42,379 nucleotides of DNA, from assembly GCA_049999725.1 (NCBI GenBank), contig JBNGIS010020371.1, positions 1 through 42,379 of the forward strand. The letters are read 5' to 3'. The translations under genes were made by a program, and so were the position numbers. Shown here in pieces: positions 20,698 to 31,506 of this stretch; positions within the stretch are counted from its first letter, which is position 1, and every line of letters starts with the position of its first letter. The stretch comes from Haplomitrium mnioides (Eukaryota; Marchantiophyta; Haplomitriopsida; Calobryales). Below the pieces are notes generated by a model. It worked only from the letters and a program-made list of their open reading frames with translations, had not been told where the DNA came from and did no database searches.

Positions 20698-21960
20698 CAG
20701 AATACATTGAACAAGAGCCCAATCTGAGGAAATCCACTCAAGATGTGGCAAGGGATGAGGACACTAAGGCCGAAAGAAAGGAGGGGTCCGAAGTGTCCTA
20801 TCAGATTCAAAGAGCGGACATAAAGAAGTTCGAAGAGTCTCATTGGGTGGAAGAGGGGTTGCAATTGGCAACCCTGATGTAGGAGGAAGGTACGCATTGG
20901 AGAAACGAGATGGGGGCGGTGCGGGAATTCCAACACAAGAAATTGGTTGTCCAAGAGGGATGGACATTGCACATAGGCTCTGAATTGCCCAAGGAATCAG
21001 AGCAAGTCATCACCTATCTTCTAATAAACTTCAGTGATGCCTTTGCCTAGAGTCATGTGGATTTGAAGGGAGTTCCGAGGGAATTCGGGGAACACAAGAT
21101 TGATTTAGAACCCGCCGCAATCCTTGTAAGACAATGCTAACATAGGATGAACCCTCGATTCTCCCTGTTGGTGAAGGAAGAGATCGACAAGTTGTTGGAG
21201 GCGGATTTCATCTAACTGGTACTAAACAGTCAATGGATGTCCCCGCTAGTGGTGGCACCCAAGAAAGTCGGGCAGGATCGTGAACGCAAAATCTGAGTGT
21301 GCCAAGATTTTTGAAAGCTCAATGAGGCCACAAAGAAGGACCACTACTTGTTGCCCTTCACGGACGAGGTGCTGGATTTGGTGGCATGGCAAGAGGTCTA
21401 TAGCTTCCTGGATGGATATTCCAAGTACAACCAGATTTGGATCCGGGAGGCATTCACCACAGAATGGGAGGTGCTTGCCTTCTGAAGGATGCCTTTTGGA
21501 CTATGCAACGTACGAGGAACTTTTCAAATGATGATGATGAACATCTTCCATTAGGAAATTCTTGGAGATCTTCATCGACAATTTCGTGGCATTTGGGAAG
21601 TTGTGTGATCACGAGCGAGATGTGAGGCTCACCCTCCAAGGATGCAGGGAGACGGGGCTAAGATTACACCTAGGCAAGTGTTTCTTCAAGGTAAAAGAGG
21701 GGATACTCCTTAGACACATGATTTCTAGTGGGGGCATCGAAGTAGACCAAGAGAGATTGCCATTTGGATGAATATCTTATTCCCCACCAACTTGAAGGAG
21801 GTGCAAGGCTTTTTAGGGTACGTGGGATACTACAGAAGATTTATCGACTAGTTTGCCTTGGTGGCTCTACCCCTCACCCAAATGACCAAAGAGGGCAGTA
21901 CCTTTGAAGCCACCCTCGAAAAGCTATAAGCTTCATAGAGTTGAAGAGGCGATTGGGTAG
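20698..21960 (+). pseudogene. Element B linker and reverse transcriptase
   Basis: After the linker 'RADIKKFEESHWVEEGLQLA' comes an in-frame TAG (20880) that is also present in C and D. RT blocks follow: 'NPRFSLLVKEEIDKLLEADF', 'FLDGYSKYNQIWI', then a small deletion ('WIREAFTT', where C has five more codons), 'FTTEWEVLAF-RMPFGLCN', a shift near 21550, and 'IFIDNFVAFG', where the second catalytic Asp is Asn (21580). The connection 'FLGYVGYYRRFID' follows. Nonsense codons include 21294, 21312 and 21483; the last two are shared with C. Confidence 0.88.
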
Positions 21961-22420
21961 TGCCCTTGTACTAGTGATCCCCTGCTAGGGGAATGAATTT
22001 CACGTAATGATTGATGTATCCAGCTTCTGAATTGAGGTGGTATTGAGCCAGACGAATGAGAAGAGCAGGGATTATCCGATTAATTTTGCAAGTAGGCTAC
22101 TGGCCCCAACAGAGAAGAACTACTCTACTACGGATCGGGAAGCCTAAGCAATCATTTATGCCTTGAAGAAATTCAGGCATTACTTGTTGCATTACAAGGT
22201 GATCTTTCATACCGATCACAATGCTCTCAATTACATGGTGTATAAACCGGATATGACAGAGCGGATTGCGATATGGATGTTTCTCTTGTAGAATTTTTAC
22301 ATTGAAGTGAGGATCAAACCAGGGAGGAAGCACAATGACGTTGACTTCTTCTCCCGAATTGATGGGACGATCAATTAGGAGGAGGTGAACGATGCGTTTT
22401 CGAATGAGGACATATTCTAG
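21961..22420 (+). pseudogene. Element B RNase H
   Basis: 'EFHVMIDVSSF-IEVVLSQ', 'YSTTDREA', 'FHTDHNALNYMVYKPDMT' and 'HNDVDFFSRIDG' supply the acidic residues of RNase H. Several TAG/TGA codons interrupt the frame. The AACTACTCTACTACGGATCGG stretch near 22117 corresponds to the A region where a stop replaces Tyr. Confidence 0.85.
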
Positions 22421-23660
22421 GTGAAAGCAAGAAGAGCCACACATTATGCTGCCATAACAAAATTCCTCCTTTCAGCTCAAATTCCAAAAGGCAGCAGCAG
22501 AGAGGAAGTTGTCGTGTTCCTCGGAAAGATGAAGTTATACATGCTAATCAAGGGAGTGTTGCACAAGACGGGCTACAATGGAATGATTAGACAATTCCTG
22601 AAGCGGGATCAATCCATGGTGGTGATGGAGGCCTTGCACGAAGAGGAGGTGGGGGGCCATTTTGTAGCAGATGCCACAATAAGAAAGGTTTTGAATGCAG
22701 GGTACTCATGGCCCACGCTACACAAGGATGTGCACTTCTGGGTGGAGAGTTACGACGTGTGCTAGAGGACGGAGAGGCCAGCAACCAACCAGCATCACCC
22801 CTTCATCCTCATTACTCCCCTAACACCCTTTGAAAAAAGGGGAATTAATTTCATCGGCTCGATTCCTCCCTCCACTTGTAGGGGCAATAGATACATTTTG
22901 CTAGCTACAGATTATGCCATGAAATAGGTGGAAGCCAGAGCCACTCGGAAGGATGATGCCAAGACGATGGCTGCCTTCCTGTATAAGCAAATATTTTGTA
23001 GGTTTGGGCCCCTGCTGGAGCTAGTTAGCGACCAGAGTATGCATTTCATCAACGAGGTAATAAAGGACCTTACTACAAGATACTTGGTCAAGCATTGCCG
23101 CACTACAACTTATCATCTGAAGGCTAACGGGCTCATAGAAAGAGAAAACGTGAATATGGGTAAGATCCTCATCAAAATGGTGGCCGCAAACAAGGCTGAC
23201 TGGGACTTCAAGCTGCTAACAACAATTCATGCTTATAACTTGGCTAATAAGACCATCACTGGCCATTACCCCTATTTCTTAGTCTTTGGACAACACGCTT
23301 TGGTGCGAGTAGAGTTTGAAGTGCCCACTAGATGACTGTTGGAGGAGGAGAGAATGACAGAAGATCAGAGCATAAGGGAGAGATTATATCAGTTGGAGAG
23401 CTTGGAGGAAGCCACGGAGCAAGCCCATTGAAGGTTGGAGTACCAACAGCAATTGCCGAAGCAACAACATGATAAGGGTCCTAAACCAGCAGACCTCTCG
23501 GAGGGGAACTTGGTGCTATTGTATGATAGCAGATTTGTACACTTCCGAGGGAAGTTACACACCAGGTGGATGGGTCGCTTTATCTTGCGGAAATTGCATC
23601 AAAATGGGTCAGAAGAATTGGAATCGTTGGAGGGGCAGAAGTTCACCAATTGAGTGCGTT
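22421..23660 (+). pseudogene. Element B integrase
   Basis: One frame holds from 22421 to 23653 apart from nonsense codons. The zinc-binding domain has 'ALHEEEVGGHFVADATIRKV' and 'WPTLHKDVHFW', with its Cys pair damaged ('VESYDVC'). The first catalytic Asp is Asn ('RGINFIG', 22847). Asp 23030 ('LVSDQSMHF') and Glu 23138 ('NGLIEREN') remain with 35 residues between them. The C-terminal 'NLVLLYDSRFVHFRGKLHTR' and 'WMGRFILRKLHQNGS' form a GPY/F-like module. The TAG at 22925 (Trp in element A) is shared with C. Confidence 0.9.
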
Positions 23661-23740
23661 TTGACTACTTCAAAAGGTACGTAAACCATGAGGAAGATGC
23701 AGGGGGGCCAGGGTTGATCTGAGCGGAGATTCCAAGTCGG

Positions 23741-23788
23741 CATGTGTGAGTGTGTGGGTGTGAGTATGTGTGAGTGTGAGTGTTTGTG
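23741..23788 (+). repeat. GTGTGAGT-rich simple repeat
   Basis: A short run of GTGTGAGTGTGAGT steps between integrase and the polypurine tract. The same run occurs at the same place in element C (35575-35620). Confidence 0.85.
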
Positions 23789-23897
23789 AAATTGCACTAG
23801 AACTTCCTTTTATCTGCCCAAGAAGCGACCACTGCGGAGGAGGCAACCAGTAGAGTTGATGAACAGAGAAGGGTGTTTGCAGGGATGCTTCACACTT

Positions 23898-23910
23898 AAA
23901 GGGGGAGTTA
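23898..23910 (+). promoter_or_regulatory. Polypurine tract of element B
   Basis: AAAGGGGGAGTTA directly abuts the TGTCAGCC start of the 3' LTR. Confidence 0.9.
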
Positions 23911-26900
23911 TGTCAGCCAGTGACATTAGGGACTATAGGAGAAGTCGTAGAATCGGAGGTGGCATTGGCACCATTCCTCTCTCGTAAGTGTTAAAGTATC
24001 CCAGAAGCAGAGAATCAGCTCTAATTAGTAGGTTCGAGTGAATCACTTGGATCCGAGGAGTGGAATTGGGTCGTGAAGGAGAAGGAAGAGAGGCCGATAT
24101 AAGAAGGGGATCACGGGATCGCTTTGGAGTGGAGAAGGGAGTTGTGACAGTCATCGAAGGGGGGAGGGGGATCACTAAATTCGACAGAAGCGAAAGAGAG
24201 CCTACAAGTGGCATCGAGAGGCAGGAGTCAAAGCCCGAGCAGAGAGGAACGGAGCGCTCACCAGAGGCAATTAGCCAAGAGGAGGAAGGAAGGGCGACCT
24301 CAAAAGTAACGAAGGAGCGGGGACCAAAGGAGGAGGATCCGAGATGCGGGGCGGAGATCAAAGAGTGGCAGTGGGAGAAAGGGGACCCCACACAAGGAAA
24401 GGCTGCAGCGCAAGCTTTTAGATACCACGCATCAAAAGCAAAAATCGAGAAGGGAAAGGAGGGAGCCATGGCCTTCGTACATAGCGATTATGTCAAGGAT
24501 CGGGGAATGCTCCGATCCCTCATGCATTAACAGGTTCTCCTCGGGTCCGCAACCCCTTACTTCATGATTCAGCGGGCTTCTCTAGAAATGTGGTATTCTT
24601 AGAGGTGTCCTGGAGATTCAGCGAAGACATGGTAGACGCGGGGGTGTCCGTGGGCGTTTGCGGAAACGTGGCATCCTCAAAGGTGTCCAAGAGATTGAGC
24701 GGAGACGTGGCAGGCCGGGGGTGTCCGCCGGCCTTTGCAGAAACGTGGCATCTTCAAAGGGGTCTTGGAAATTCAGCGGAGATGTGGCAGGCATGGAGGC
24801 GTTTAGAATTTTCTTCAAAACCGAAGGTCAGCGCAGCGGTCAAGCTTCCCCGTTGAAAATGACGTCAGACGGCGCTCTATAGAACCAGGTCAACTATGGG
24901 CCTAAAGGTTCCATGGTTTTCTTCGGACTCATTGTCCGAGGAATATTTTGGAATCTCCCACGGTCAACTTCAAAACCCCAGGTCAATGCAGCGGTCCACC
25001 TTCCCTATTGAAAACGGCCTCGGACGGCGCTACCTAGGAGATGAGGCACTTCAGAGGAGCCTGTAGGACTCTTCGGACTTCTGTCAACTTTGGAACTGCT
25101 GGTCAAAGGTGGCGGTCCAACTTCCATGTGGAAAACGGCGTCGGATGGCGCTACCATAGACACGTGGCACTTAGGAGGAGCCCGTTGGATTCTTCTGACT
25201 CCGGTCAACTTTGAGAACCACAGGTCAGTGTGGTGGTCCAAATTTCGGGTTGAAGACGACATCGGACAATAGTAGCATTAACAAGTCAACTTCGGAACTC
25301 AAGATCCAAGGGATCCTTCGGACTCACTAGTCTAGTAATTTCTTCAGACTTGGGTCCGTGGTCAACTGTGGATCGGGGTCAATGCGACGGTCAAGCTTTG
25401 TAGTTGAAGACAGCGTCGGACGGTGGCCAGAGAGGAAAAGTCAATAGCTGACTCTCGGTTCCGCGGGATTCTTCAGACTCTGAGTTCCGCTAGATTCTTC
25501 GGAACTCAATTTCGCGGGATTTCCCTGAGCTTTGTTCCGCAAGATTCTTCAGACTCGGCACCGTATATCTCAAAATTGACCATTATACTTGGATCATCTT
25601 GCAAATAGACGAGACAGGTGTCGCCACGCCCAGAGCCCGACCCTAACGAGAATAATGACCTTTTCAAACAGGAAGGATACGCAGGGGCAGAACCGCAAAG
25701 GGTATATATCGACGGGATGCGACAATGATGGGGTTGGTGAGCAAGCAAACTAGAGACGTGCAACCAATCTCAGGATAGGAAGACGCAACGAGTTAAGGCA
25801 ATACAGGTTCCAGTGAAAATTTACGTGAGGTGAGTGTACTTATAGAGGAGGCTAGCATGGATGGAGGTGGACCGGACGGGTGCCGAGAATCGCTAGGCGG
25901 GGAGCTCTAGAGGCTCGGGCGATCCAAGTGAACTCATCGCTGCGGGTGGCCCAGTAGTGGAGGTGAATCACTAGAGCAAATTTAAAGGGATCCTGTCTAT
26001 TCAGAATTCAAGAGAGGCTGCCAAGGGGAGATCTTGGAGTCGTCTGTGCATTTTTTGTGCAGAAGCATCAAACCCAGAAGTGCTCAGAGTGCGCTCTGGT
26101 CCAATCTTTCAAGTGGAGCGAAGAAGATGGTGGCTGTATTAGTGCCTTTGCCTTGTAGAGAGAACATGTGTTCAAGGTTCAGAGGTGGAGCAAGTTGCTA
26201 GCAGTTGAGAGGGCTGTATTCCAGAGGTGGAAGTTAAAGAAATCCTCTTCTAAGCCTCAACAAGTAAATCCAAGGCTTCTTATAAGGGAAGTTAAAAAAC
26301 TATCTAGAAGAAAGGTGTGTGCGTGGGAGCTCGAAGGAAGCTTCAGGTTGTGAGTTGAGGAAGGGAGGAGTCTGCTAAGGAGGTCACTCCTAATGGTTGT
26401 GTAAGGCCTTCGATTTTGGTGAAGTGCAATGAATGTGTGTGTTTGTATTTGTGTATGAGTGTATTAGTTAGATTTGAATTTTGTTGTACTTTATAAGCAA
26501 CAATTAGAACTAGGATCATACAAGTATTCGAGTTGTTCAGACCCTGAGACAACCCTGTGAAGGGGGAGACAAGTCTCTTGATATTGTTCCGTGATACTGG
26601 GGTATTGCATTCTGCTCCTAATTTGTATACCAATTGGGTGGGTCAAGATTTAGGACCAGTGAATTATATTGCATATTACCATAGGAGTATCTTGGTCCTC
26701 GTGTATATGTGTTCTAGCATTGAGTGTGGATAAGCATTTTGGTTGCTGAAGTGATTGTTGAAGGAAGGAAAGGCTTGTAAGGTGAAGAAGAGTTTCGTAA
26801 AGCCTCAAAGTGATAACTAGATAGGGTCCACCTCACAAAACAACCTATTTCCCCTGTTTTTGTCCTCCCCTATCTTTGAAGTGGCACATGTGAAGGCTAA

Positions 26901-26922
26901 AGCCCGAAGGAGAGGAGTGACA
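23911..26922 (+). repeat. 3' LTR of element B (complete, ~3.0 kb)
   Basis: Begins TGTCAGCCAGTGACAT after the polypurine tract and ends GGAGAGGAGTGACA, giving TGTCA/TGACA terminal inverted bases. It contains a purine-rich 5' segment with a 156-codon open frame (24060-24530), GGAAACGTGG-type repeats (24590-24800), about five GGCGGTCCAACTTCC-type subrepeats (24829-25430), and an R/U5-like segment shared with LTR-N and both second LTRs. The open frames 25423-25608 and 26168-26353 are LTR sequence. Confidence 0.88.
25701..25710 (+). promoter_or_regulatory. Candidate TATA box of the B-family LTR
   Basis: GGTATATATC lies in the LTR. The same spot reads GGTATAGATC in the copies at about 36411 and 39437 and GGTGTAGATC at about 28267, with a GAGGTATACATT equivalent in LTR-N. 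The position and partial conservation fit a core promoter; this is inference only. Confidence 0.35.
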
Positions 26923-27034
26923 CGACTCCTAACAATCTACTCGGCGGTTTCTAAGAAAGTCTTGGAAGAAGGAAAGGGCGGGAGCGTTTCCGAAGAAAGG
27001 CACAGACATGGTCCATTCAGGTCAGTTTATCCTT

Positions 27035-27101
27035 GGACTCCAATTGCGCAGGAATCCTCGGACTCTAGTCCCACGGAAAGCATCGAACTCTAGTCCATTG
27101 G
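27035..27101 (+). repeat. 25-bp tandem array, ~2.7 copies
   Basis: The unit begins GGACTC and ends AATCCTC. The homologous array in the sister block (37686-37852) has ~6.7 copies. Confidence 0.85.
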
Positions 27102-27140
27102 TTGACTTCCGACTCCGAAGTTCGTTGGTCAACATCGAAT

Positions 27141-28000
27141 CCCAAGATTCGGTGGCGGTCCAATTTCTTGGTCAAAGACAACGTTGGACAACACTCTAGG
27201 GAGCCAAGTCAACTGCGGGTCCAAAGGTTATGAGGTTTTCTTCAAACTCCATGTCCAAAGAATACCTCGGAATCTCTCTCGGATCAACTTCAGAACTCAG
27301 GTTAGCGCGGCGGTCCAACTTCTAGTTGGGAGACGATGTCGGATAGCACTATGAGGAACGAAGTCAACTACAGGCCGAGAGGTTACGAGGTTTTCTTCGG
27401 ACTCCCTATCCGAGGAATACTTCGAAATCTCTCCATGATCAACTTCGAAACTCACGCCATCACGGCAGTCCAACTTCTAGGTTGAAAACAACGTCGGAAG
27501 GCGGTTGCAGAAGAAAGTCAACCTTAGACTCAAGAGTCTGAGGGATTATTTGGACTCACCTATTCAAGGAATCTTTCAGATCAAAACCCACTATCAACTA
27601 CGGATCAAGGTGAGCGGTGGCAGTCCAACTTCCAAGTTGAAAATGGCGTCGGAAGACGACTGCAGAAGAAAGTCAACCTCAAACTCAGGAGTCCAATGGA
27701 TTCTTTGGACTCACCTATCCGAAAGATCCTTTGGATTAGAGCATGCGGTCAATTACAGATCCAGGTCAACGATGGCGGTCCAACTTCTAGGTTGAAAACG
27801 GCGTCGTACGGCGGCTGCGAAAGAAAGTCAACCTTGGATTTAGGAGTCTGAGTGATTCTTCGAACTCACCTATCCGAGGAATCCTTCGGATTAGAGCCCG
27901 TGGTCAACTACGAATCCATGTCAGTAGTGGCGGTCCAACTTCCAGGTTGAAAATAGCGTCGGACGGCGGCTGCGGAAGAAAGTCAACCTCAAAGTCTGCG
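27141..28000 (+). repeat. Six ~155-bp LTR subrepeats
   Basis: The core GGCGGTCCAACTTCTAGG, followed by TTGAAAACGGCGTCGGA, recurs near 27142, 27311, 27466, 27617, 27774 and 27930 (spacing about 151-169 bp). Each unit also carries GAAGAAAGTCAACC and the GGATTCTTCGGACTC stretch. Confidence 0.9.
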
Positions 28001-28639
28001 GTTCTTCGGGATTCTTCAAACTCGGTTTTGCGGGATTCTTCAAACTCAGCTCCACGAGATTCCTCGGACTCAGTTCCGTGGAATTCTTCGGACTCATAGT
28101 CCGCGGAAAATTGCGGACCAGACCTGGAGAACCTTGGAACTGACTATTGTACTTGGATCATTCTGCAAATAGTCGAGACAGGTGTCACCTTGCCGAAGCC
28201 CTTGGCTAACGGGAAAAATAACCTTTTTGAATGGAATAGACACGTAGGAGGCAGGGGCGCGGGAGGGTGTAGATCGAGGGGTTGCGACATTGAACGAGTT
28301 GGTGTGCATGTAAATTAGAGACATGCAAGCGATCTTAGGACAGGAAGACGCAACGAGGTAAGGAAGGGAGGATCCTAGTGAAGATTGACGTGAGGTGAGT
28401 GGACTCGTGTAAAGGGCTAGCAGGAGTGGAGGTGGATTGGAAGGGCACCGAGAATCGTTGGGCGGGGAGCTCTAGAGGCTTGGGCGATCTTCGTGAACTC
28501 ATTTCTATGGGTGGATAACTAGTGGAGGTAAATCGATACGTGAAGCTGAAGGAGATCCTATGTGTCTTGAATTCGAGAGAGGCTGCCAATAGGGGATCTT
28601 GGAGTCGTCTTTACATCATCTGTACAGGAGCATCAATCC

Positions 28640-29700
28640 CTTTTGTCATCTATGTGAGAGGTAGAGCCACTTAGGCAAATTGGTTGATAAACCTCCTCTA
28701 ATATCCCATGCACCCTATGAAGCCTTGTACCTCCTTCAAGTTAGCGGGGAAGGAGACCTTCATCTAGATAGCGATCTTCTCTTGATCCACTTCGATGCCC
28801 CAACTTGAAATCCGGTGTCCGAGGAGTATTTCCTCCTTCACTCCGAAGAAACATTTGCTTGGGTGCAATCTCAACCATGTCTCCTTGTAGCGCTGAAAGG
28901 TGAGCCTTGCATCCCGCTCATGATCATCTAGCCTTTCATACACCACAAAATCGTTGATGAAGATCTCCAAGAATTTCTCGAGATAATCATGGAAGATGTT
29001 CATCATCATCTGTTGAAAAGTACCTCATGCATTGCATAACCCAAATGGCATTCTTAGGAAGGCAAAAACCCCCAATTATGTGGTGAATACCATTTTGAGT
29101 TAATCTTCCTCTCTGATCCAAATCTGGTTTTACTCAGAGTACCCATCTAGGAAGCTATACACCTCTTGCACTGCCACCAAATCCAGTACCCCATCCATGA
29201 AAGGCAACGAATAGTAGTCCTTCTTTGCAGCCTCATTGAGCTTCCGAAAATCCTGGCACACTCAAATTTTCCTTTCACCATCTAGCCCCACTTTCTTGGG
29301 CACCAACACCAACGGGGACACCTATTCACTTTTGAGGACCGGATAGATGAAGTCTACCTCCAACAGTTTGTCAATTTCCTCTTTCACCAGCAAAGAGAAG
29401 CGGGGGTTCATCATGTATTGTCGTTGTCTCACCAGGATTGCTGTGGGCTCCAAGTCAATCCGGTGTTCCCCGATTTCCCTCGGGACTCCCTTCAAATCTA
29501 CGTGACTCCAAGCAAAGGCATCACTGAAGTTACTTATGAGTTGAGTGATGACTTGCTCCAATTCTCTAGGCAATTCAGATTCGATGTGGGATGCTCGTCC
29601 CTCTTGGATCACCAGTTGCTTGTGTTTGGCCTCTCTTACCACCCCCATCTCATTTCTCTACTGTGTCCCTTCCTTCTATATCAAGGTCGCCAACCGCAAC
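28640..29700 (-). pseudogene. Element D reverse transcriptase (3'-truncated)
   Basis: After an in-frame TAG (29678-29676), 'FSDAFAWSHVDLKGVPREIG', 'NPRFSLLVKEEIDKLLEVDF', 'VYSFLDGYSE', 'FAFLRMPFGLCNA' and the catalytic box 'IFINDFVVYE' are seen; the first Asp of the D-D pair is Asn. 'LRLHPSKCFFGVKEEILLGH' and 'VQGFIGCMGY' follow before the copy ends. Stops inactivate it. Confidence 0.88.
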
Positions 29701-29834
29701 CCCTCTTCCACACGGTGAGATTCTTCGGACTTCTCTGTGTCCGCCCCCTGCTTCCGATGAGACACTTCAGACTCCTTCTGTCTTCCGGCCTTAGTGTCCT
29801 CATCCCCTGTCCAATCTTCCGTGGATTCCTTCAG

Positions 29835-30587
29835 CTAGTGCTCTGTTTTGGTGTATTCTTCTATCTCAATTTGGTATACAAACACCACACCTTCTTCCGC
29901 TCGATCCTCCTCTATTGCCTTGCTCACCATCTGAACCCAATGGTGGTACTCCGACTCTTCCTCCTCTTTGGACCACTCACTGTCATATTGCTCTTCTGCT
30001 TGGGTCTCTCCTAGGTGAGGAACAGGTCCATAGTGTACCACTGTCTTCTCGAGGCCAAACACCAATGTGGAATTTCCCCTGTTATGCAGGACTCGGGACC
30101 CATACAGTTGGGGTCTCCCAATAAGTACAGGGTATGGAGACGCCCTCGCTGCTAGCATGACCAAGTAATTCAGCTTAAATTCCTTCTCTTTGATGAAGGT
30201 GGGCATTTGGAGGAGTGAGCCTAATGGTTTCACTCGGGATCCATCTGCCAGCCTCATGATTCTAGTTGTGGGTTGGAATTCCGTGAATCCCAGGTTATGG
30301 TTGGTCTCCTCCACCATTATATTTACTCCTGCCCTTCTGTCTACGGACACCAATGACAAGGTGCACCCTATGATCTTAATGTCGATCTTAAGGGCCCCCT
30401 TGTCCTCACACACTAGTTGTAGATCTGCGAGAGCTCCCACTTGGGGTAGCCTTCTCCTCCTCTTGGCTCCCATCAACAATTCGCAGAGCTGCCTTCTGTA
30501 CAGTGGGCTGTCCTTGATCAAATGGCCCATTGTGACCATAACAAGGTTGTCCTTCATATTTGCCTGAATGTTGTAGGGAACAGGCAT
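29835..30587 (-). pseudogene. Element D protease (longest open frame in the window)
   Basis: 250 uninterrupted codons. After 'LIKDSPLYRRQLCELLMGA' and 'LQLVCEDKGALKIDIKIIG' comes the active-site segment 'SVDRRAGVNIMVEE' (Asp kept, Gly replaced by Arg). Then 'FQPTTRIMRLADGS', 'KEFKLNYLVMLA' and the C-terminal 'PYPVLIGRPQLYGSRVLHN', followed by the acidic linker 'YDSEWSKEEEESEYHHWVQM'. Length and layout fit a Pol protease plus linker. The open frame is probably a remnant and not a selected gene, because the rest of the element is broken. Confidence 0.85.
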
Positions 30588-30640
30588 TCCTGGAGGTAGT
30601 GGCCATGTTTGCTACATCTTGCCCACCACACTCCAACTCA

Positions 30641-30702
30641 CTAAGTGGGTTGGGGCCTGCCTTCCGGTTTGATTCCCGCTAGGATGTTGATTCCCGCTAG
30701 GA
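30641..30702. other. Spacer between D and C with an 18-bp direct repeat
   Basis: The 18-base unit TGATTCCCGCTAGGATGT occurs at 30670-30687 and exactly again at 30688-30705, the second copy running into the TGT of C's LTR start at 30703. The rest of the spacer is not recognised. Confidence 0.75.
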
Positions 30703-31506
30703 TGTCAACTAGTGACATGGAGCCTTAAGGAAGGATTCAGAAAATCGGGAGCAGCATTGGCACAATTTCCCTCTTGTAAGTGCTAAAGTACCTTTGAAGC
30801 AGCGGAGTGACTCCAACCAGTGCGTATGAGCGGATCACAAGGATACAATTAATGGAACGAGATCGCTTTGGAAGGAGAGAAGGGGGCAGTGGTAGCCAAC
30901 AAGTGGGGGGGCACCACTAAAATTTGACTTAGGCCAGAAGAGGGCCTAAGTATCATCGAGAGGCAGTAATCAAGGCCCTAGCGGGAAGGAGCAAGGGTCA
31001 AAGGAGGAGGATCCAAGCTGCGAGGCGGAGATTGAAGAAGAGCAAGTGGGTGATGGGGACAGCAGACAAGGAAAGGCCGTAGGGAAAGCTCCCAGATGCC
31101 CGCACCAGAGGCAGAGATCAAGAAGAGAAAGGAGGGGCCAGGTTCTTTGTGAGCAATGACTAGGCCAAGTATCGGGGGATGCTCTGATCCCTCAGGTGCT
31201 AAGCAGGTTCTACTGGGGTCCGCAACCCCTTCCTTCCTTGCTAGCGATTCTTAACGGAAACGTGGCGTCTTCGTAGAGCTCCGGAAGATTCCACAGAAAT
31301 GTGACGTCCCTAGGGTGTTTGCGGGACATAGCGGGGATGTGGCGGACCCATGGTATCCGCGAGACTTAGCAGAGACGTGGTAGTCGCAGAAGGTCCGTGG
31401 TACTTTGGGGAAACGTGGCGTCTTCGCAGGGCTCTGATAGATTCGACAGAAGCGTGGCTAGCCCAAGGTGTCCGTAGAACTTAGTGTGTGTATGGCGGAC
31501 CCAAGA
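30703..31506 (+). repeat. 5' LTR U3 of element C, fused to pol
   Basis: Begins TGTCAACTAGTGACATGG, matching the starts at 23911 and 35743. It has the GCATTGGCAC and AAGTGCTAAAGTA segments and two ~157-bp GGAAACGTGGCGTCTTCG repeats (31256 and 31413). It then jumps to GAGGTGGTTACCCGAGCTGG, which is pol-side sequence. R, U5 and PBS are absent. Confidence 0.85.

Larger units (their letters stand above)
19497..26922 (+). mobile_element. Element B: gag-less Ty3/gypsy relative of element A
   Basis: It consists of a short U3 fragment (19497-19683), pol-side sequence starting just after the gag zinc knuckles, protease, RT, RNase H, integrase, polypurine tract and a complete 3' LTR (23911-26922). R, U5, PBS and gag are all missing at one junction near 19683, and element C has the same junction near 31506. 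Without R and PBS this structure could not have copied itself by normal retrotransposition. Confidence 0.88.
26923..28639 (+). repeat. Second, truncated B-family LTR behind element B
   Basis: Directly follows the end of B's 3' LTR. After about 110 bases of unassigned sequence it has the 25-bp array (27035-27101), six ~155-bp subrepeats (27141-28000) and the R/U5-like segment (28100-28639). It is cut at 28639 by element D. The same arrangement follows element C (37581-40726). Its own 5' terminus (TGTCA) is not present. Confidence 0.82.
28640..30640 (-). mobile_element. Element D: protease-RT fragment of the same gypsy family
   Basis: On the minus strand the copy starts just before the protease lead-in (about 30640) and stops abruptly in the RT connection domain at 28640, against the second LTR of block B. 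No gag, RNase H, integrase or LTR of its own is seen. It is distinct from B and C (for example, it lacks their shared stops at the DF-KL and FAF-RMPF positions) but shares the TAG between protease and RT. Confidence 0.88.

Noticed and set aside
20625-20972. Minus-strand open frame of 115 codons, with a near-identical one at 32455-32802
   Set aside because: Its conservation between copies comes from the duplicated Pol linker on the other strand; it is antisense to it.
29418-30014. Plus-strand open frame of 198 codons, Leu/Phe/Ser-rich, membrane-like
   Set aside because: It is the antisense shadow of element D's protease and RT on the minus strand.
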